Origin: Mycobacterium sp. Root135
GTDB lineage: Bacteria; Actinomycetota; Actinomycetes; Mycobacteriales; Mycobacteriaceae
Length of the DNA: 64,000 nt
Assembly: GCF_001426545.1 (NCBI RefSeq)
Contig: NZ_LMEZ01000004.1
Span: forward strand, 496,001 to 560,000
Direction: 5' to 3'
Below are positions 26,255 through 34,792 of the stretch, piece by piece (position 1 is the first letter of the stretch; every line of letters begins with the position of its first letter). The notes beneath the pieces were generated by a model. It worked only from the letters and a program-made list of their open reading frames with translations, searched no databases and had not been told where the DNA came from. The position numbers were made by a program, and so were the translations under genes.

Positions 26255-27235
26255 CAGCCGGTCCAGGACAGAGGCGACGATCCGACACGTCGACAGGCCG
26301 TACCGATCGTGCAGGGTGGGCAGCGCACCCGCGGCGAGGAATTCGTCGGGCAGCGCGATGGGCGTGACCTGCTTGCCGAGCCCGCGGCGCACCATGGCCG
26401 ACGCCACCGTCTCGAACAGGCCGCCGACGACGGTGTGGTTCTCCAGCGTCACGGCCAGGCGGTCGGTGTCGATCTCACGCAGCACCGTCTCCTCGTCGAA
26501 CGGCTTGATGGTGGGCGTGTGGACGACGGCGGCGTCGACGCGGTGGGCGGCGAGTTCTTCGGCCGCCAGCAGCGCCCGCATCGTCATCAGCCCGCTGGAG
26601 ACGAAGACGACGTCGGTTCCTGGACGCACCACCTTGGCCTTGCCGAGTTCGAAGGTGTAGTCGTACTCGTCGAGCACGGTGGGCACGTGGCCGCGCAGCA
26701 GCCGCAGGTAGGTCGGTCCCGGGGTCTCCGCGAGTTGGGGCACTGCCTGCTCGATGTCCACCGAGTCGCAGGGGTCGACGATCGTCAGCCCCGGGATGCC
26801 GCGGAAGATGGCCATGTCCTCGGTGGCCTGGTGCGACGGGCCGTAACCTGTTGTCAGACCGGGCAATCCGCCGACGATGTTGACGTTGAGGCCTGGCTCG
26901 GCGATGTCGAGGCAGATGAAGTCGTAGGCCCGTCGGGTGGCGAACACCGAGTAGGTCGACGCGAACGGAATCAGCCCCGTCTCCGCCATTCCCGCGGCGG
27001 CGCCGAACAGCAGTTGCTCGGCCATGCCCATCTGGAAGTAGCGGTCCGGCATCGCTTGGGCGAAGACGTGCATGTCGGTGTACTTGCCGAGGTCGGCGGT
27101 CATCCCGACGATGCGCTCGTCGGCGCGGGCCGCGGCGACCAGGGCATGGCCGAACGGCGCGGAGGTGGTGCGTTGACCGGGATCGGCGAACGAGGCGATC
27201 ATCGCCGAGGTGCGCAGTGGCGCTTGAGCTGTCAT
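26252..27235 (-). CDS. transketolase-like protein, C-terminal subunit
   Basis: A 327-residue protein made of the pyrimidine-binding and C-terminal domains of transketolase: DERIVGMTADLGKYTDMHVFAQAMPDRYFQMGMAEQ (start of the Pyr domain with the TPP-activating glutamate in GMAEQ), PFASTYSVFATRRAYDF, and SHQATEDMAIFRGIPGLTIVDPCD. It pairs with the next gene to give one active enzyme. The ATG overlaps the stop of the N-terminal subunit (ATGA at 27232-27235). Split transketolases occur in dedicated sugar-degradation clusters as well as in archaea. Confidence 0.88.
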   Translation of the reverse strand: MTAQAPLRTSAMIASFADPGQRTTSAPFGHALVAAARADERIVGMTADLGKYTDMHVFAQAMPDRYFQMGMAEQLLFGAAAGMAETGLIPFASTYSVFATRRAYDFICLDIAEPGLNVNIVGGLPGLTTGYGPSHQATEDMAIFRGIPGLTIVDPCDSVDIEQAVPQLAETPGPTYLRLLRGHVPTVLDEYDYTFELGKAKVVRPGTDVVFVSSGLMTMRALLAAEELAAHRVDAAVVHTPTIKPFDEETVLREIDTDRLAVTLENHTVVGGLFETVASAMVRRGLGKQVTPIALPDEFLAAGALPTLHDRYGLSTCRIVASVLDRL

Positions 27236-28074
27236 GCGGGTACTCCTTCGTAGCCGAGGGTCAGCTGCTCACGGCAGATCTGCCACTCGTCGGCGTCGAT
27301 GCGCATGAAGTGCGCCTTCTCCCTGTTCTCCAGCAGCGGCACCCCGCGGCCAACCTTGGTGTCGCACACGATGACTGCTGGCTGACCGGTCGGCGCCGAC
27401 CGTTCCGCGACCGCGTCGAAGGCCTCGAGCAGCGCCCCGACGTCGTTGCCGTCGACGCGTTGGGTGAACCACCCGCAGGCGGCCCACTTGTCGCCGATCG
27501 GCTCGGTGCGCAGCACGCCGGCAGTGGGACCATCGGCCTGCAGTGCGTTGACGTCGACCATGGCGATCAGGTGGCCGAGGCGGTGATGGCTGGCTCCCAT
27601 CGCCGCTTCCCACGTGGAGCCCTCGTCGAGCTCTCCGTCGGAGAGGAAGTTGACCACCCGCGACGTCGACCCCTGATGTCGCAATCCGAGGGCCATGCCG
27701 ACCGCGACGGTGAGACCGTGCCCGAGCGAACCGCCGGAGATTTCCATTCCCGGTGTGTAGCTTGCCATTCCGGACATCGGCAACCTGGAGTCGTCACTGC
27801 CGTAGGTGTCGAGCTCGGAGGCCTCCACGATGCCGGCCTCGGCGAGCGCGGCATACAGCCCGATCGCGTAATGGCCGGTCGACAGCAGGAACCGGTCGCG
27901 CTCTGCCCAGTGCGGGTCGTCGGCGCGGTACCGCAGCTGGTCGGCGTAGACGCAGGCGAACATGTCGGCAGCGCCGAGAGCCTGCCCGACGTAGCCCTGC
28001 CCCTGCGCCTCCCCCATGTCGAGGGCGTGATGCCTGGCGCGGTAGGCGGCTGCTTCGACGGTCTGGCGGCGCAT
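27232..28074 (-). CDS. transketolase-like protein, N-terminal (TPP-binding) subunit
   Basis: A 280-residue protein equal to the pyrophosphate-binding domain of transketolase. It has DRFLLSTGHYAIGLYAALAEAG, GSLGHGLTVAVGMALG, and the diphosphate/Mg motif SDGELDEGSTWEAAMGASHHRLGHL followed by VDVNALQ. With the downstream subunit it would move two-carbon ketol units between sugar phosphates. Its ATG shares one base with the stop of the MHS transporter (TGATG), so transporter and enzyme are translated from one message. Confidence 0.88.
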   Translation of the reverse strand: MRRQTVEAAAYRARHHALDMGEAQGQGYVGQALGAADMFACVYADQLRYRADDPHWAERDRFLLSTGHYAIGLYAALAEAGIVEASELDTYGSDDSRLPMSGMASYTPGMEISGGSLGHGLTVAVGMALGLRHQGSTSRVVNFLSDGELDEGSTWEAAMGASHHRLGHLIAMVDVNALQADGPTAGVLRTEPIGDKWAACGWFTQRVDGNDVGALLEAFDAVAERSAPTGQPAVIVCDTKVGRGVPLLENREKAHFMRIDADEWQICREQLTLGYEGVPA

Positions 28075-29408
28075 CAGACGGCCAGCTCGTGTGACTCGGT
28101 GGTGGCCTTGTCGGCGAGCCGTCGCTCACGCGGCCCCCACGTCTCCCGCGTCGTGACGGCCGCCAGCAGCCCGATCGCCATGTAGCTGCTGAACAGCAGC
28201 GCCGGGCCCATCCAGCCGATCCACTCGAACAGCAAGGTGGTGATGAACGGCGTGAAGCCGGAGACCATGGCCGAAATCTGGTATGCCAGTGAGGCTCCCG
28301 AGGCGCGGGTGTTCGCGTTGAACAGCTCGGGGAACCAGGCGCCCTGAGCACCGGCCAGGGCGTTCTGGCACACCCCGTAGGCAATGACGAAGGTCGCGAC
28401 GATCAACATCATCAGGCCGGTGTTCACCAGCATGAACATGATGACGCCGAACGGGATGCCAAAGGCGGTGACCCACAGGTAGACCGGCCGCCTGCCAATC
28501 TTGTCGGTAAGCCTGGCCCAGGCCATGGTCGCGACGATGCCGAGGGCGGATGCGACGCACAGCGCCAGCAACGTCTCGGTCTTGGTCGCCAGCTGCGCAC
28601 CCTTGAGGTAGGAGATCATGTAGGTGATGGACACCGCGTAGCCGGCGGTCTCTGCGATGCGAAGGCCGATGCCGCGCACGATGTTTCGCCAGTCAGTCTT
28701 GACGACCTCGACGATCGGCGACTTCACGATGTCGCCCTTGTCCTTGACGTCTTCGAAGACGGGCGACTCGGGCACCTTGGCCCGGATGATCAGGCCGACG
28801 ATGACCAGGAAGATGCTCGACAGGAACGGCACCCGCCACGCCCAGTCACCGTCGAGATGGACGCTGACGAGGAAGACCAAGTTGGCCAGCAGCAGTCCGA
28901 CGGGGAAGCCGGCCTGCACGATGCCGGTGTAGCGGCCCTTCTGCTTCCAGGGGGCGTGCTCGTAGCTCATGAGGATCGCGCCGCCCCACTCGGCGCCGAA
29001 CGCCAAGCCCTGGATGATGCGGACGGTGACCAGCAGGATCGGCGCGACAATGCCGACCGATTCGTAGGTGGGCAGCAGACCGATGGCGAAGGTGGCCACA
29101 CCCATCAGAATGAGCGACGCCACCAGCACCGGCTTGCGGCCGACCTTGTCGCCGAGGTGGCCGCCGATGATGCCGCCGAGCGGACGGGCGGCGAAGCCCA
29201 CACCGAGAGTGGCGAACGCCGCCAGGGTGCCGGCCACCGGGCTTGCGCCCGGGAAGAACGCCGTGCCGAAATAGAGGGCGGCGGCGGTGCCGAATCCGAT
29301 GAAGTCGTAGGTCTCGATGACGGCGCCGACGCCGGAACCGATCGCGACCCGTCTGGCGTCCTTGGTGCCGCGCACCGGACCCCGCATCTCCAGAGCGTCA
29401 TCGCTCAT
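28074..29408 (-). CDS. MHS-family metabolite:proton symporter (MFS)
   Basis: A 444-residue MFS carrier of the metabolite:H+ symporter family (ShiA/ProP/KgtP type). The start has the family hallmark SGVGAVIETYDFIGFGTAAALYF; motif A is GGIIGGHLGDKVGRKPVL; and RIIQGLAFGAEWGGAILM is the typical MHS helix 4/5 motif. Family substrates are organic acids, betaines and shikimate-type compounds. First gene of the minus-strand operon MHS-TktN-TktC. The region upstream carries three copies of the GntR palindrome. Confidence 0.88.
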   Translation of the reverse strand: MSDDALEMRGPVRGTKDARRVAIGSGVGAVIETYDFIGFGTAAALYFGTAFFPGASPVAGTLAAFATLGVGFAARPLGGIIGGHLGDKVGRKPVLVASLILMGVATFAIGLLPTYESVGIVAPILLVTVRIIQGLAFGAEWGGAILMSYEHAPWKQKGRYTGIVQAGFPVGLLLANLVFLVSVHLDGDWAWRVPFLSSIFLVIVGLIIRAKVPESPVFEDVKDKGDIVKSPIVEVVKTDWRNIVRGIGLRIAETAGYAVSITYMISYLKGAQLATKTETLLALCVASALGIVATMAWARLTDKIGRRPVYLWVTAFGIPFGVIMFMLVNTGLMMLIVATFVIAYGVCQNALAGAQGAWFPELFNANTRASGASLAYQISAMVSGFTPFITTLLFEWIGWMGPALLFSSYMAIGLLAAVTTRETWGPRERRLADKATTESHELAV

Positions 29409-29451
29409 GGGCTCATCCTTTCAAGTCAATCCCACCAGGGCAATCACGGTC

Positions 29452-29470
29452 ACTGTTGACGGTCAACAGT
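29452..29470. promoter_or_regulatory. GntR operator copy 1 (19-bp perfect palindrome)
   Basis: ACTGTTGACGGTCAACAGT is a perfect palindrome centred at 29461. It can be read as two overlapping 12-bp sites (29452-29463 and 29459-29470), each one base from ACTGT-NN-ACAGT. It lies 44 bases upstream of the MHS start. Confidence 0.75.
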
Positions 29471-29505
29471 CCGTTGCGTCACCCAGTGTGACCCCGCGCA
29501 CATTC

Positions 29506-29517
29506 ATTGTCAACAGT
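29506..29517. promoter_or_regulatory. GntR operator copy 2
   Basis: ATTGT-CA-ACAGT, one mismatch from the perfect 5+2+5 palindrome, midway in the divergent region. Confidence 0.65.
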
Positions 29518-29539
29518 CGACACATCTCACTTTCAGGAG

Positions 29540-29568
29540 TTGACTGTTAACAGTCGACTGCTTAGAGT
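29540..29568 (+). promoter_or_regulatory. sigma-A-type promoter with GntR operator copy 3
   Basis: TTGACT (29540-29545), 17 bases, TAGAGT (29563-29568). The palindrome ACTGT-TA-ACAGT (29543-29554) overlaps the -35 and the spacer, a classic repressor position. Transcription would start near 29575, leaving a short leader with GAGGT before GTG 29606. Confidence 0.7.
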
Positions 29569-29605
29569 GGCTGTCATCACACCGACGACTGTTCCGAGGT
29601 ACGCC

Positions 29606-30439
29606 GTGCCGAACACCCGCTTCGCCGCCCGCCTGGGGTGCTCCACGATCAGCTTTCGACACCAGCCACTGGCTCAGGCGCTCCAGACGATCGCCTCGCT
29701 GGGCTTCGCCGAGATCGACCTCGGGGCCTTGCCAGGTGTGTGCGACCACGTTCCGTTCGTGCTCGACGCCGACGCGGTGGCCGACGTGGCCAGAACCGTC
29801 GTGGCGTCCGGCCTGCGCGTGCGCTCGGTCAACGGAGACGTCGGCGATCTGAACGCGCCCGTGAGGGGTGGGCGTCGTTCGGATCGCCGAGCACATCTCG
29901 AGATGCTGTCGAGCCTGGCAGCGGCCATCGGTGCGCGCGCTCTGGTGCTGCCCTGCGGGGCGCTGGACCACACCCCGGTCGCGACGCTCGAGGCCGACGT
30001 CGCCCTGGTGGCCGACGAGCTCTCCGTAGCGGCGGCAGTCGCGGCCGCCCACGGTGTCGAATTGTGGACGGAATCACTGCATCTCCACCGGCTGTGCTGG
30101 AACACCGAGCGCGCGCAGCTGCTCGCCGACCGCCTCGGCGACGACGTCGGCATCGTGATGGACTTCAGCCACGTCGTCGCCTCCGGCGGAGATCCGGTCG
30201 ACTTCGTCGCTCGCTTCGGACCCCGCATCGCACACGTCCACATCCGCGACGCCACCCCCGGCAACATCAACGTCTCGGTCGGCAACGGCCACGTCGACTT
30301 CGCCCGCGGGATAAAGGAACTCACCACCGCCGGCTACGGCGGCCACTACGCACTCGAACTCGAGACCCGCGACATCACCGACGACCAACGACCCGAGGCC
30401 GCCGCCAAGGCCGGCGACGTCATCAGCAACCTCATCTGA
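29606..30439 (+). CDS. TIM-barrel sugar phosphate isomerase/epimerase
   Basis: A 277-residue AP-endonuclease-2-type TIM barrel. The N-terminal strand is FAARLGCSTISFRHQPLAQAL; metal ligands are expected in WTESLHLH (Glu), VMDFSHVVA (Asp, His), HVHIRDATPGN (His) and ALELETRD (Glu). The group includes hydroxypyruvate isomerase, IolE, and 3-dehydroshikimate dehydratase-like enzymes; the reaction here is unknown. GTG 29606 follows GAGGT; GTG 29567 is an alternative but falls within the promoter. Divergent from the MHS operon and followed by an SDR gene. Confidence 0.82.
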   Translation: MPNTRFAARLGCSTISFRHQPLAQALQTIASLGFAEIDLGALPGVCDHVPFVLDADAVADVARTVVASGLRVRSVNGDVGDLNAPVRGGRRSDRRAHLEMLSSLAAAIGARALVLPCGALDHTPVATLEADVALVADELSVAAAVAAAHGVELWTESLHLHRLCWNTERAQLLADRLGDDVGIVMDFSHVVASGGDPVDFVARFGPRIAHVHIRDATPGNINVSVGNGHVDFARGIKELTTAGYGGHYALELETRDITDDQRPEAAAKAGDVISNLI

Positions 30440-30488
30440 CCCGACCTCCCACCCAGCTCCGCCCGCCCGTCATCGAAAGGCACCACTC

Positions 30489-31259
30489 ATGGCAACCACC
30501 CGCACCGCCGTCGTCACCGGAGCGACCTCCGACCGCGGCATCGGCATGACCCTCGCCCAGCGGTATGCCCGCGAGGGCTGGGCCGTCGTCATCCTTGACC
30601 TGGACGGCGAGAAGTCCGCCAAGGTCGCCGCGGACATCGGCAACCAATTCGCCGTGCCTGCCTTCGGATACGCCGTCGACGTCACCTCCGAGGAGTCGGT
30701 GACGACCGCCGAGGCCGCGGTCGCCGCGGAGGTCGCATCGGGCAACCTGCCACCCGTCGGCGCGCTCGCCAACATCGCCGGCATCACCAGCCCCGTGCCG
30801 TTCCTCGAGACCACCCTCGACATCTGGAACAAGGTCATGGCGGTCAACGCCACCGGCACCTACCTGGTGACGAAGGCCTTCCTCCCCGCCATGATCGACA
30901 ACGGCTGGGGACGCATCGTCAACATGTCGTCGGTGTCCGCGCAGCGCGGCGGCGGCGTGTTCGGCAAGGTGCCCTACTCGTCGGCGAAGGCCGCGATCCT
31001 CGGATTCACCAAGTCGCTGGCCCGCGAGATCGCCGACACCGGCGTCACCGTCAACGCCGTCACCCCCGGGGCCGTCGACACCAACATCCGGGTCGGCGCC
31101 ACCGACGAATCCGAGGCGGCCCTGGCCGCGGGGATCCCGGTCGGACGCACCGCCACCACCGAGGAAGTGGCCGCCGTGATCACCTTCCTGTCGAGCGAGG
31201 ACGCCAGCTACCTCACCGGGACCACCGTGGACATCAACGGCGGCAGCCACATTCACTGA
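30489..31259 (+). CDS. short-chain dehydrogenase/reductase
   Basis: A 256-residue SDR: cofactor loop TGATSDRGIGMTLAQRYA at residues about 10-27, an acidic residue after the second strand (ILDLDGEKS) favouring NAD, the NIAG motif in ALANIAGITSP, and the catalytic Ser...YSSAK (SSVSAQRGGGVFGKVPYSSAK region). It probably oxidises a hydroxyl of the sugar-like substrate imported and cleaved by the neighbouring gene products. It begins 49 bases after the isomerase gene, likely same transcript. Its last 7 bases overlap modC, convergent. Confidence 0.88.
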   Translation: MATTRTAVVTGATSDRGIGMTLAQRYAREGWAVVILDLDGEKSAKVAADIGNQFAVPAFGYAVDVTSEESVTTAEAAVAAEVASGNLPPVGALANIAGITSPVPFLETTLDIWNKVMAVNATGTYLVTKAFLPAMIDNGWGRIVNMSSVSAQRGGGVFGKVPYSSAKAAILGFTKSLAREIADTGVTVNAVTPGAVDTNIRVGATDESEAALAAGIPVGRTATTEEVAAVITFLSSEDASYLTGTTVDINGGSHIH

Positions 31260-32335
31260 GCCGCAAGTGCCGGGAGCAACTCGACCTCGAGGGCCTTGAC
31301 GACGAAGAACAGGTCCTGGCCAGGGGCGAGGTCGAGATCCGCGGCAGCGGCAGCAGTGATGTCGGCGGCCAGGCCGGGAGCGCCGTCCGCCTGGTCGGTA
31401 CCTCGGATCCGAACCGTGGTGCCGTGGAGGTCCATTTCGGCGATGGTCACCGGAATCACGTTGCGTGGACTGCCGTGCGGTGCGGTCCGGTGGACCGCCA
31501 CGGCCGTCGGCCGGAACAAGGCGACCGCGGCGGCCCCCTGGGGCGGACCACCGATGCCGGCAATGCTTGCCGCCCAAGCAGTCTGAAGGACCCCGGGTTC
31601 GCTGATGACACCCGCTACGAGGTTGACCCCGGCAATCCGGGCGGCGAAGCCACTGCGCGGGGACGCCAGAACCTGGCGGACCGGACCGCTTTCCACGATG
31701 CGCCCGCCGTCGACCACGATCACCTCGTCGGCGATGGCGAGGGCGTCGAGCAGGTCGTGGGTGACGATGACGGCGGTGCGGTGCGAGTCGCGCAGGATGT
31801 CGCGCAGCAACCGTCGGAGAGCGGGTGCCGCGGTGACGTCGAGTGCGGCCATCGGTTCGTCGAGGAGCAGCACGTGCGGTTCCGCGGCGAGTGCGCGGGC
31901 GACCGCGACACGCTGGGCCTGCCCGCCGGAGAGCTGGGCGGGACGTCGGTCGGCGAAGGCGGCGGCGTCGACGGCTTCGAGCCACCGCTGCGCCATCGCA
32001 CGGGAATCAGAGCGGCTGTGGCCCCTACACCGAGGAGCGAAGGCGACGTTGGCGGCAACCGTCATGTGCGGGAACAACAGTGCCTGCTGAGAGAGCATGG
32101 CGACGCCGCGGTCGTGCGGGGGAACGAAGACGCCTGCACTGGTGTCGGTGACGACCCGATCACCCAGGGCGATCCTGCCGCCGTCGGGTCGCAGGAGGCC
32201 GGCGATCAGCAACAGCAAGCTGGACTTTCCGGCACCGTTGGGGCCGAGGACGGCGAGTACCTTGCCGTCGTCGAGGCTGAGGTCGAACTCGACGTCACGC
32301 TGTTCGAGGCGCGCCTGCACGTGAACGCTGCTCAC
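31253..32335 (-). CDS. modC: molybdate ABC transporter ATP-binding protein
   Basis: 360 residues: ABC ATPase with Walker [10 protein letters not shown] (about residue 31), Q-loop [15 protein letters not shown], signature [15 protein letters not shown] and Walker [13 protein letters not shown], followed by a C-terminal Mop/TOBE-like region ([22 protein letters not shown] ... [23 protein letters not shown]) that may bind molybdate. It energises ModB. Start overlaps the modB stop (ATGA). Last gene of the operon regulator-modA-modB-modC. Confidence 0.92.
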   Translation of the reverse strand: MSSVHVQARLEQRDVEFDLSLDDGKVLAVLGPNGAGKSSLLLLIAGLLRPDGGRIALGDRVVTDTSAGVFVPPHDRGVAMLSQQALLFPHMTVAANVAFAPRCRGHSRSDSRAMAQRWLEAVDAAAFADRRPAQLSGGQAQRVAVARALAAEPHVLLLDEPMAALDVTAAPALRRLLRDILRDSHRTAVIVTHDLLDALAIADEVIVVDGGRIVESGPVRQVLASPRSGFAARIAGVNLVAGVISEPGVLQTAWAASIAGIGGPPQGAAAVALFRPTAVAVHRTAPHGSPRNVIPVTIAEMDLHGTTVRIRGTDQADGAPGLAADITAAAAADLDLAPGQDLFFVVKALEVELLPALAAQ

Positions 32336-33144
32336 AACGCACCCGACAGGCGCCGACTCGCCGAGGCGACGACGATGAGTGCGGCGACGACGATCAGCAG
32401 CAGTGACAGTGCGACGGCGGCGTCGGGATCGGTTTCGCGCTGCAGGTAGATTTCGAGAGGCAACGTTCGGGTGACACCCTGCAGTGATCCCGCGAAGGTC
32501 AACGTCGCCCCAAACTCGCCGAGCGACCTCGCGAACGCGAGGACGGCTCCAGACACCAGCCCCGGAACGACAAGCGGCAGAGTCACTCTGCGCAGCACGG
32601 TGGTGGGGCGTGCGCCGAGCGTGACGGCGATGCCCTCGTATCCCTCACCGGCGCTACGCAGCGCACCCTCGAGGCTGACGACGAGGAATGGCAACGACAC
32701 GAACGACTGGGCGAGAACCACCGCGGCGGTGGAGAACGCTATCCGGATACCGAGAACCTCGAGTTGCTGTCCGAGAAGCCCTTGTCTGCCAAAGGTGTAC
32801 AGCAGGGCGATTCCGCCGACGACCGGAGGAAGCACCAGCGGTAGCAGTACCAGCGCTCGCAGGATCGACTGGCCTGGGAAGTGTCCACGGGCGAGTACCA
32901 ATGCCATCGGCACCCCGAGCACGGTGCACACCACCGTGCTTGCGGCCGCGGTCTTCAGGCTCAGAAGTAGTGCTGCCCTGGATGATTCCGAGGTGACGAG
33001 TGGAATGAAGTGAACCCAGTCGATCTTGAGCAGGATCGCCACCAGCGGGACGATGACGAATAGTGCCCCGGCGGCGGCAGGCACGTAGATCCAGGTCGGC
33101 AGACCGGCTCGAACCAGGCCTCCCGGCCGCCGCCTTGCTGTCAC
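32332..33144 (-). CDS. modB: molybdate ABC transporter permease
   Basis: A 270-residue permease with about six membrane segments and the EAA loop [30 protein letters not shown], the contact site for the ATPase. It has the ModB hallmark [28 protein letters not shown]. Overlaps modA upstream and modC downstream by 4 bases each, so the subunits are made together. Confidence 0.92.
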   Translation of the reverse strand: MTARRRPGGLVRAGLPTWIYVPAAAGALFVIVPLVAILLKIDWVHFIPLVTSESSRAALLLSLKTAAASTVVCTVLGVPMALVLARGHFPGQSILRALVLLPLVLPPVVGGIALLYTFGRQGLLGQQLEVLGIRIAFSTAAVVLAQSFVSLPFLVVSLEGALRSAGEGYEGIAVTLGARPTTVLRRVTLPLVVPGLVSGAVLAFARSLGEFGATLTFAGSLQGVTRTLPLEIYLQRETDPDAAVALSLLLIVVAALIVVASASRRLSGAL

Positions 33145-33911
33145 GGCGCAGCGAAACCTGCTGCGCCGAGCACCTTTTGGCCCTCTGGACCGGTTACCAG
33201 ATCGATGAACTTCTGCGCGGCGGCGGTGTTCTTCGAGTCCTTCAGCAGAGCGATCGGGTAGGTGTTCACGGCGCCGCTCGACTCAGGAAACGGAACCGAA
33301 GTGACCTTGTCCCCGGCTCCGGCGGCGTCGGTGACGTACACCAGTCCCGCGTCGGCTTGGCCGGAGGTGATCTTTCCAAGCACGTCGGTGACGGCCGATT
33401 CCTCACTGACCGGCGCCAGCGCTACCCCGGTCGCCTTCTCGACCTTCTCGGTCGCGGAACCGCACGGAACCTGCGGCGCACACACCACTACTTGAGTCCC
33501 CGGCTTGGCCAGGTCTGCAAAGGTTTTGATGCCCTTGGGGTTTCCCGGAGGCGTGACGATCGTCAGCGTGTTGGTGGCGAAGTCGACCGGCTGGCCCGAG
33601 ACGATGCCCGCATCCGTCGCCTTGGTCATGTTCTTCTCGTCGGCGGAGGCGAACACGTCCGCGGGAGCTCCCTGGGTCAACTGGGTGACCAGATCGGAGG
33701 AACCCGCGAAGCTGAAGGTGACCTTGGTGCCCGCGTTGTCCTTCTGGAACTGTTCTCCCAGTTCGGTGAACGTCGACTTGAGCGACGCCGCCGCGAACAC
33801 CGTGATGTCATCGGTCGACGACGCGGGGGTGTCGGTCTTCGACGACGCGCAGCCGGCGATCAGAGTCGCGGCGCTCAGTGCGGCCACGGCGACGCCAAGA
33901 ATCGATTTCAC
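33141..33911 (-). CDS. modA: molybdate-binding lipoprotein
   Basis: A 256-residue substrate-binding protein with a lipoprotein signal ([15 protein letters not shown]). The mature part begins with [21 protein letters not shown], the ModA oxyanion-binding start, then [13 protein letters not shown] and [14 protein letters not shown]. It binds molybdate or tungstate outside the membrane and delivers it to ModB. The GTG at 33911 overlaps the stop of the upstream regulator gene (GTGA); the longer open frame lacks a signal peptide at its start. Confidence 0.92.
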   Translation of the reverse strand: MKSILGVAVAALSAATLIAGCASSKTDTPASSTDDITVFAAASLKSTFTELGEQFQKDNAGTKVTFSFAGSSDLVTQLTQGAPADVFASADEKNMTKATDAGIVSGQPVDFATNTLTIVTPPGNPKGIKTFADLAKPGTQVVVCAPQVPCGSATEKVEKATGVALAPVSEESAVTDVLGKITSGQADAGLVYVTDAAGAGDKVTSVPFPESSGAVNTYPIALLKDSKNTAAAQKFIDLVTGPEGQKVLGAAGFAAP

Positions 33912-34312
33912 GAGGTTCCTCCTGCAGTTTCGATGATCACGGTCGTCGCCTTGACGACGGCCACCGCGACGACACCCGGCTCCAGGCCGAGTTCGGTCGC
34001 CGATGAACTGCTCATCAGCGAGACGACGGTGAACGGTCCGCACTGCATCTGCACCTCGGCCATCACGTGATCCACCGTCACCTTGGTGACCAAGCCGACG
34101 AACCGATTGCGCGCGGAACTCGAGCCGCCGAGCGGATCAGGTGGAGGCGTCGCATGATCACGGGCGAACGCGGCCAGCACGTCACCGGCGATCACCTTGC
34201 GACCAGCGTCGTCCTTGTGGGCGGCGAGGCTGCCGCCGTCGATCCAGCGGCGCACCGTGTCGTCACTGACCCCGAGCAGCACGGCCGCGTCTCTGATCCG
34301 GATCGCCGGCAC
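33908..34312 (-). CDS. molybdenum-responsive HTH-Mop (TOBE) protein
   Basis: 134 residues: an excisionase/MerR-type helix-turn-helix (IRIRDAAVLLGVSDDTVRRWIDGG) at residues 3-28 and one Mop/TOBE domain (ARNRFVGLVTKVTVDHVMAEVQMQCG ... LGLEPGVVAVAVVKATTVIIE). The layout is that of a simplified ModE: DNA-binding head and molybdate-binding tail. It is the first gene of the mod operon and is probably its regulator. GAGGTG precedes ATG 34312. Confidence 0.82.
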   Translation of the reverse strand: MPAIRIRDAAVLLGVSDDTVRRWIDGGSLAAHKDDAGRKVIAGDVLAAFARDHATPPPDPLGGSSSARNRFVGLVTKVTVDHVMAEVQMQCGPFTVVSLMSSSSATELGLEPGVVAVAVVKATTVIIETAGGTS

Positions 34313-34337
34313 GGCACATCACCTCTATCTCGTTGCT

Positions 34338-34362
34338 CCGCGTATGCGGCAAAACTAGCCTA
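34338..34362 (-). promoter_or_regulatory. mod operon promoter region with small palindrome
   Basis: On the minus strand TAGGCT (34357-34362) is a good -10; CCGC-GTAT-GCGG (34338-34349) lies at the expected transcription start and could be a molybdate-regulator site. The first eight bases of that palindrome, CCGCGTAT, recur at 34434-34441 ahead of the mop gene. Confidence 0.4.
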
Positions 34363-34480
34363 ATCGACGACTTCTTGCGGGTGGTACGCGCCAATCTTCC
34401 CGCAAAGACCGCAATGCACCGTCTTCACTACGGCCGCGTATCGTCTGAAAGTCGTTATCGCACAAAAGGAAGGGCTTTCA

Positions 34481-34693
34481 ATGCGTTTGTCCACTCGTAA
34501 TCAGCTGCCAGGCGTCGTCACCGAAGTAAACGTCGGCGGCGTCATGGCCACGGTCAAGGTGCGCCTCGACGGAGGCGACCAGATCATCACGGCGTCCATC
34601 ACCAAGGAGGCCGTGGAAGACCTGGGCCTGGCCGTCGGCTCTCCCACGACGGTGTTGGTGAAGTCGACCGAGGTAACCCTCGCCGTCGAGTAG
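34481..34693 (+). CDS. molbindin-type molybdate-binding protein (single Mop domain)
   Basis: A 70-residue protein that is one Mop/TOBE domain from end to end: LSTRNQLPGVVTEVNVGGVMATVKVRLDGG, then EAVEDLGLAVGSPTTVLVKSTEVTLAVE. Molbindins form hexamers that store molybdate in the cytoplasm. GGAAGG precedes ATG 34481. It is divergent from the mod operon over 168 bases, which fits co-regulation by molybdate. Confidence 0.88.
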   Translation: MRLSTRNQLPGVVTEVNVGGVMATVKVRLDGGDQIITASITKEAVEDLGLAVGSPTTVLVKSTEVTLAVE

Positions 34694-34789
34694 AAACACT
34701 CAGCCGGGTCCGGCCTCGTCTGCGGTGGCGTCAAGACTGCCAACGCGACGGTCAACATGGTCGACACCGTCATGATGCCGCCGGCGTAG
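34694..34789 (+). pseudogene. remnant of a fasciclin-domain (MPT70/MPT83-like) gene, C-terminus only
   Basis: Read in the frame ending at TAG 34787-34789, bases 34709-34786 encode 26 residues, SGLVCGGVKTANATVNM then VDTVMMPPA, which closely resemble the C-terminus of the mycobacterial fasciclin proteins MPT70 and MPT83. No start codon or further fasciclin sequence is found upstream; the frame meets the mop gene. It is therefore a deletion remnant. Its stop is 4 bases from the msrB stop on the other strand. Confidence 0.7.
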
Positions 34790-34792
34790 GTG

